Below are positions 5,450 through 5,466 of a stretch of 5,466 bases of DNA, piece by piece. The translations under genes were made by a program, and so were the position numbers. Every line of letters starts with the position of its first letter. Position 1 is the first letter of the stretch. This DNA comes from Lentisphaeria bacterium. GTDB taxonomy: Bacteria > Verrucomicrobiota > Lentisphaeria > Oligosphaerales > Oligosphaeraceae. The stretch is taken from assembly GCA_016302725.1 (NCBI GenBank), contig JAEDNB010000145.1, forward strand, positions 1 through 5,466. The letters run 5' to 3'. Below the pieces are notes generated by a model, which saw nothing but the letters and a program-made list of their open reading frames with translations, was not told the DNA's origin and ran no database searches.

Positions 5450-5466
5450 CCCCCGCTGGCCCCTCT

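Overview
The window is a GC-rich bacterial chromosomal segment. It reads as housekeeping and cell-envelope genes beside a divergent pair of little-known large proteins. There is no sign of phage, transposon, CRISPR array or rRNA/tRNA. The organism cannot be named with confidence. The signal peptide, the FtsW-type polymerase, the ribosomal protein L21 start and the Gly/Pro codon choice (GGG, CCC) fit a high-GC bacterium. The HPr-like and double-HD proteins remind me, from memory only, of proteins in deltaproteobacterial-type genomes; a PVC-type host is an alternative.

Layout. Positions 1-37 (minus strand) hold the first 12 codons of rplU (L21), with its own near-consensus promoter at 111-138. 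Positions 233-1798 (minus strand) encode a 521-residue protein: a large, mostly helical N-terminal region followed by a C-terminal HPr-like phosphocarrier module that keeps the His and Arg of the active site but appears interrupted by about 90 residues. A 446-bp divergent intergenic region (1799-2244) follows, with an AT-richer island, short inverted repeats and a long pyrimidine-rich leader. On the plus strand a compact gene run then begins: a 415-residue YfbR-type HD protein (2245-3492), an FtsW/SEDS peptidoglycan polymerase (3485-4780, overlapping the HD gene by 8 bp) and a secreted coiled-coil protein rich in Gln, Glu and Arg (4784-5449).

How the genes may work together. The three plus-strand genes almost certainly form one transcription unit with translational coupling, so a putative nucleotide-hydrolysing HD protein is expressed with a septal or elongation wall polymerase and an exported coiled-coil protein. 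The HPr-like gene is divergent from this unit and shares its upstream region. The most notable observations are an internal duplication in the HD protein, whose first copy has lost the catalytic residues, and the split HPr-like domain in its divergent neighbour. A link between phosphocarrier signalling, nucleotide metabolism and wall synthesis is inference from gene order only.
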